A stretch of DNA of 5,779 nt from positions 1-5,779 of the forward strand of contig JAICSB010000240.1 in NCBI GenBank assembly GCA_025937115.1. Direction: 5' to 3'. The notes under the pieces are model-generated. The model was not told where the DNA came from. It saw only the letters and a program-made list of their open reading frames with translations, and did no database searches. Below, one piece after another: positions 5,638 through 5,779 of the stretch (its first letter is position 1; each line of letters opens with the position of its first letter). The DNA is from Pseudonocardiaceae bacterium (GTDB lineage: Bacteria; Actinomycetota; Actinomycetes; Mycobacteriales; Pseudonocardiaceae). The translations under genes were made by a program, and so were the position numbers.

Positions 5638-5717
5638 AGAGACCACCTCCACCTCGGCGCTACTTCAGTGCCTGCGAACACCATAGGCGACCTGTTCGGC
5701 TGGCAGGATGCATCGCC
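5638..5717. promoter_or_regulatory. Divergent intergenic region between phaC and dtd
   Basis: These 80 bp must hold start signals for phaC (minus) and possibly dtd (plus). A possible phaC -10 is TATGGT (minus strand, 5685-5680), but the hexamer 17 bp upstream (TCCTGC) is a poor -35. TACTTCAGTG (plus, 5661-5670) resembles TACTTTGGTG in the phasin promoter. AGGA (5705-5708) may serve as the dtd ribosome binding site, 9 nt before its GTG. Confidence 0.35.
5644..5650 (-). promoter_or_regulatory. Ribosome binding site deciding the phaC start
   Basis: GGAGGTG on the minus strand precedes GTG 5637 by 8 nt. It overlaps two other in-frame GTG codons (5652 and 5646) that lack a comparable site of their own, so the shorter phaC reading is favoured. 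Confidence 0.6.
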
Positions 5718-5779
5718 GTGCGAGCAGTAGCGAGCCGAGTGCTCGAGGCAGCGGTTCTGGTGGACGACCAGTTGGTCGG
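5718..5779 (+). CDS. dtd: Probable D-aminoacyl-tRNA deacylase, N-terminus only (runs off right edge)
   Basis: Starting at GTG 5718, an open frame reads VRAVASRVLEAAVLVDDQLVG up to the window edge. The pattern MRAVxxRVxxAxVxVDxxxVG is the well-known N-terminus of Dtd, which removes D-amino acids wrongly attached to tRNA (for example D-Tyr-tRNA) and so protects translation. Only 20 full codons are visible, so the catalytic parts cannot be checked. It diverges from phaC, and nothing suggests a functional link to PHA metabolism. The GTG start with an upstream AGGA agrees with usage elsewhere in the window. Chance similarity remains possible, but the spacing of the RV and VD pairs is specific. Confidence 0.7.
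   Translation, partial: MRAVASRVLEAAVLVDDQLV

Overview
The window looks like chromosome from a GC-rich actinobacterium, most likely of the order Mycobacteriales. The pointers are an MMPL-type exporter, the actinobacterial DUF3039 and DUF3099 families, a class I PHA synthase with a small phasin-like protein, GTG starts and G/C-ending codons. The genus cannot be fixed from the sequence alone. All genes but one are on the minus strand, so the window reads from right to left.

Right end (about 2956-5779): a polyhydroxyalkanoate (PHA) storage locus. A full-length class I PHA synthase (phaC) with an intact Cys-Asp-His triad is followed after 45 bp by a small XRE-type regulator, and after a further 84 bp by a phasin-like granule protein. 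The phasin has its own well-formed promoter (TTGACA, 17 bp, TACTTT). Synthase, coat protein and regulator together form a compact granule-making module. The precursor genes phaA and phaB are not in the window. On the plus strand, diverging from phaC, the first codons of a probable D-aminoacyl-tRNA deacylase (dtd) run off the right edge.

Middle (2148-2955): a 232 bp non-coding gap holds an imperfect hairpin behind the phasin gene and a perfect 12+1+12 bp inverted repeat in the leader of a 191-residue protein that I do not recognise. This gene has a strong ribosome binding site.

Left (1-2147): a HhH-GPD-fold protein related to base-excision glycosylases is tightly coupled to a two-helix membrane protein (DUF3099). 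A 67 bp gap follows, containing two related dyads with compensatory arm changes, and then a small Cys/His-rich DUF3039 protein. After another gap with a short hairpin comes the N-terminal third or so of an MMPL/RND-type exporter that leaves the window at base 1.

There is no mobile element, CRISPR array, tRNA or rRNA gene, and no gene-free stretch above 300 bp. The least explained items are the paired covarying dyads before DUF3039, the long perfect dyad before the unknown gene, and the regulator embedded in the PHA locus.
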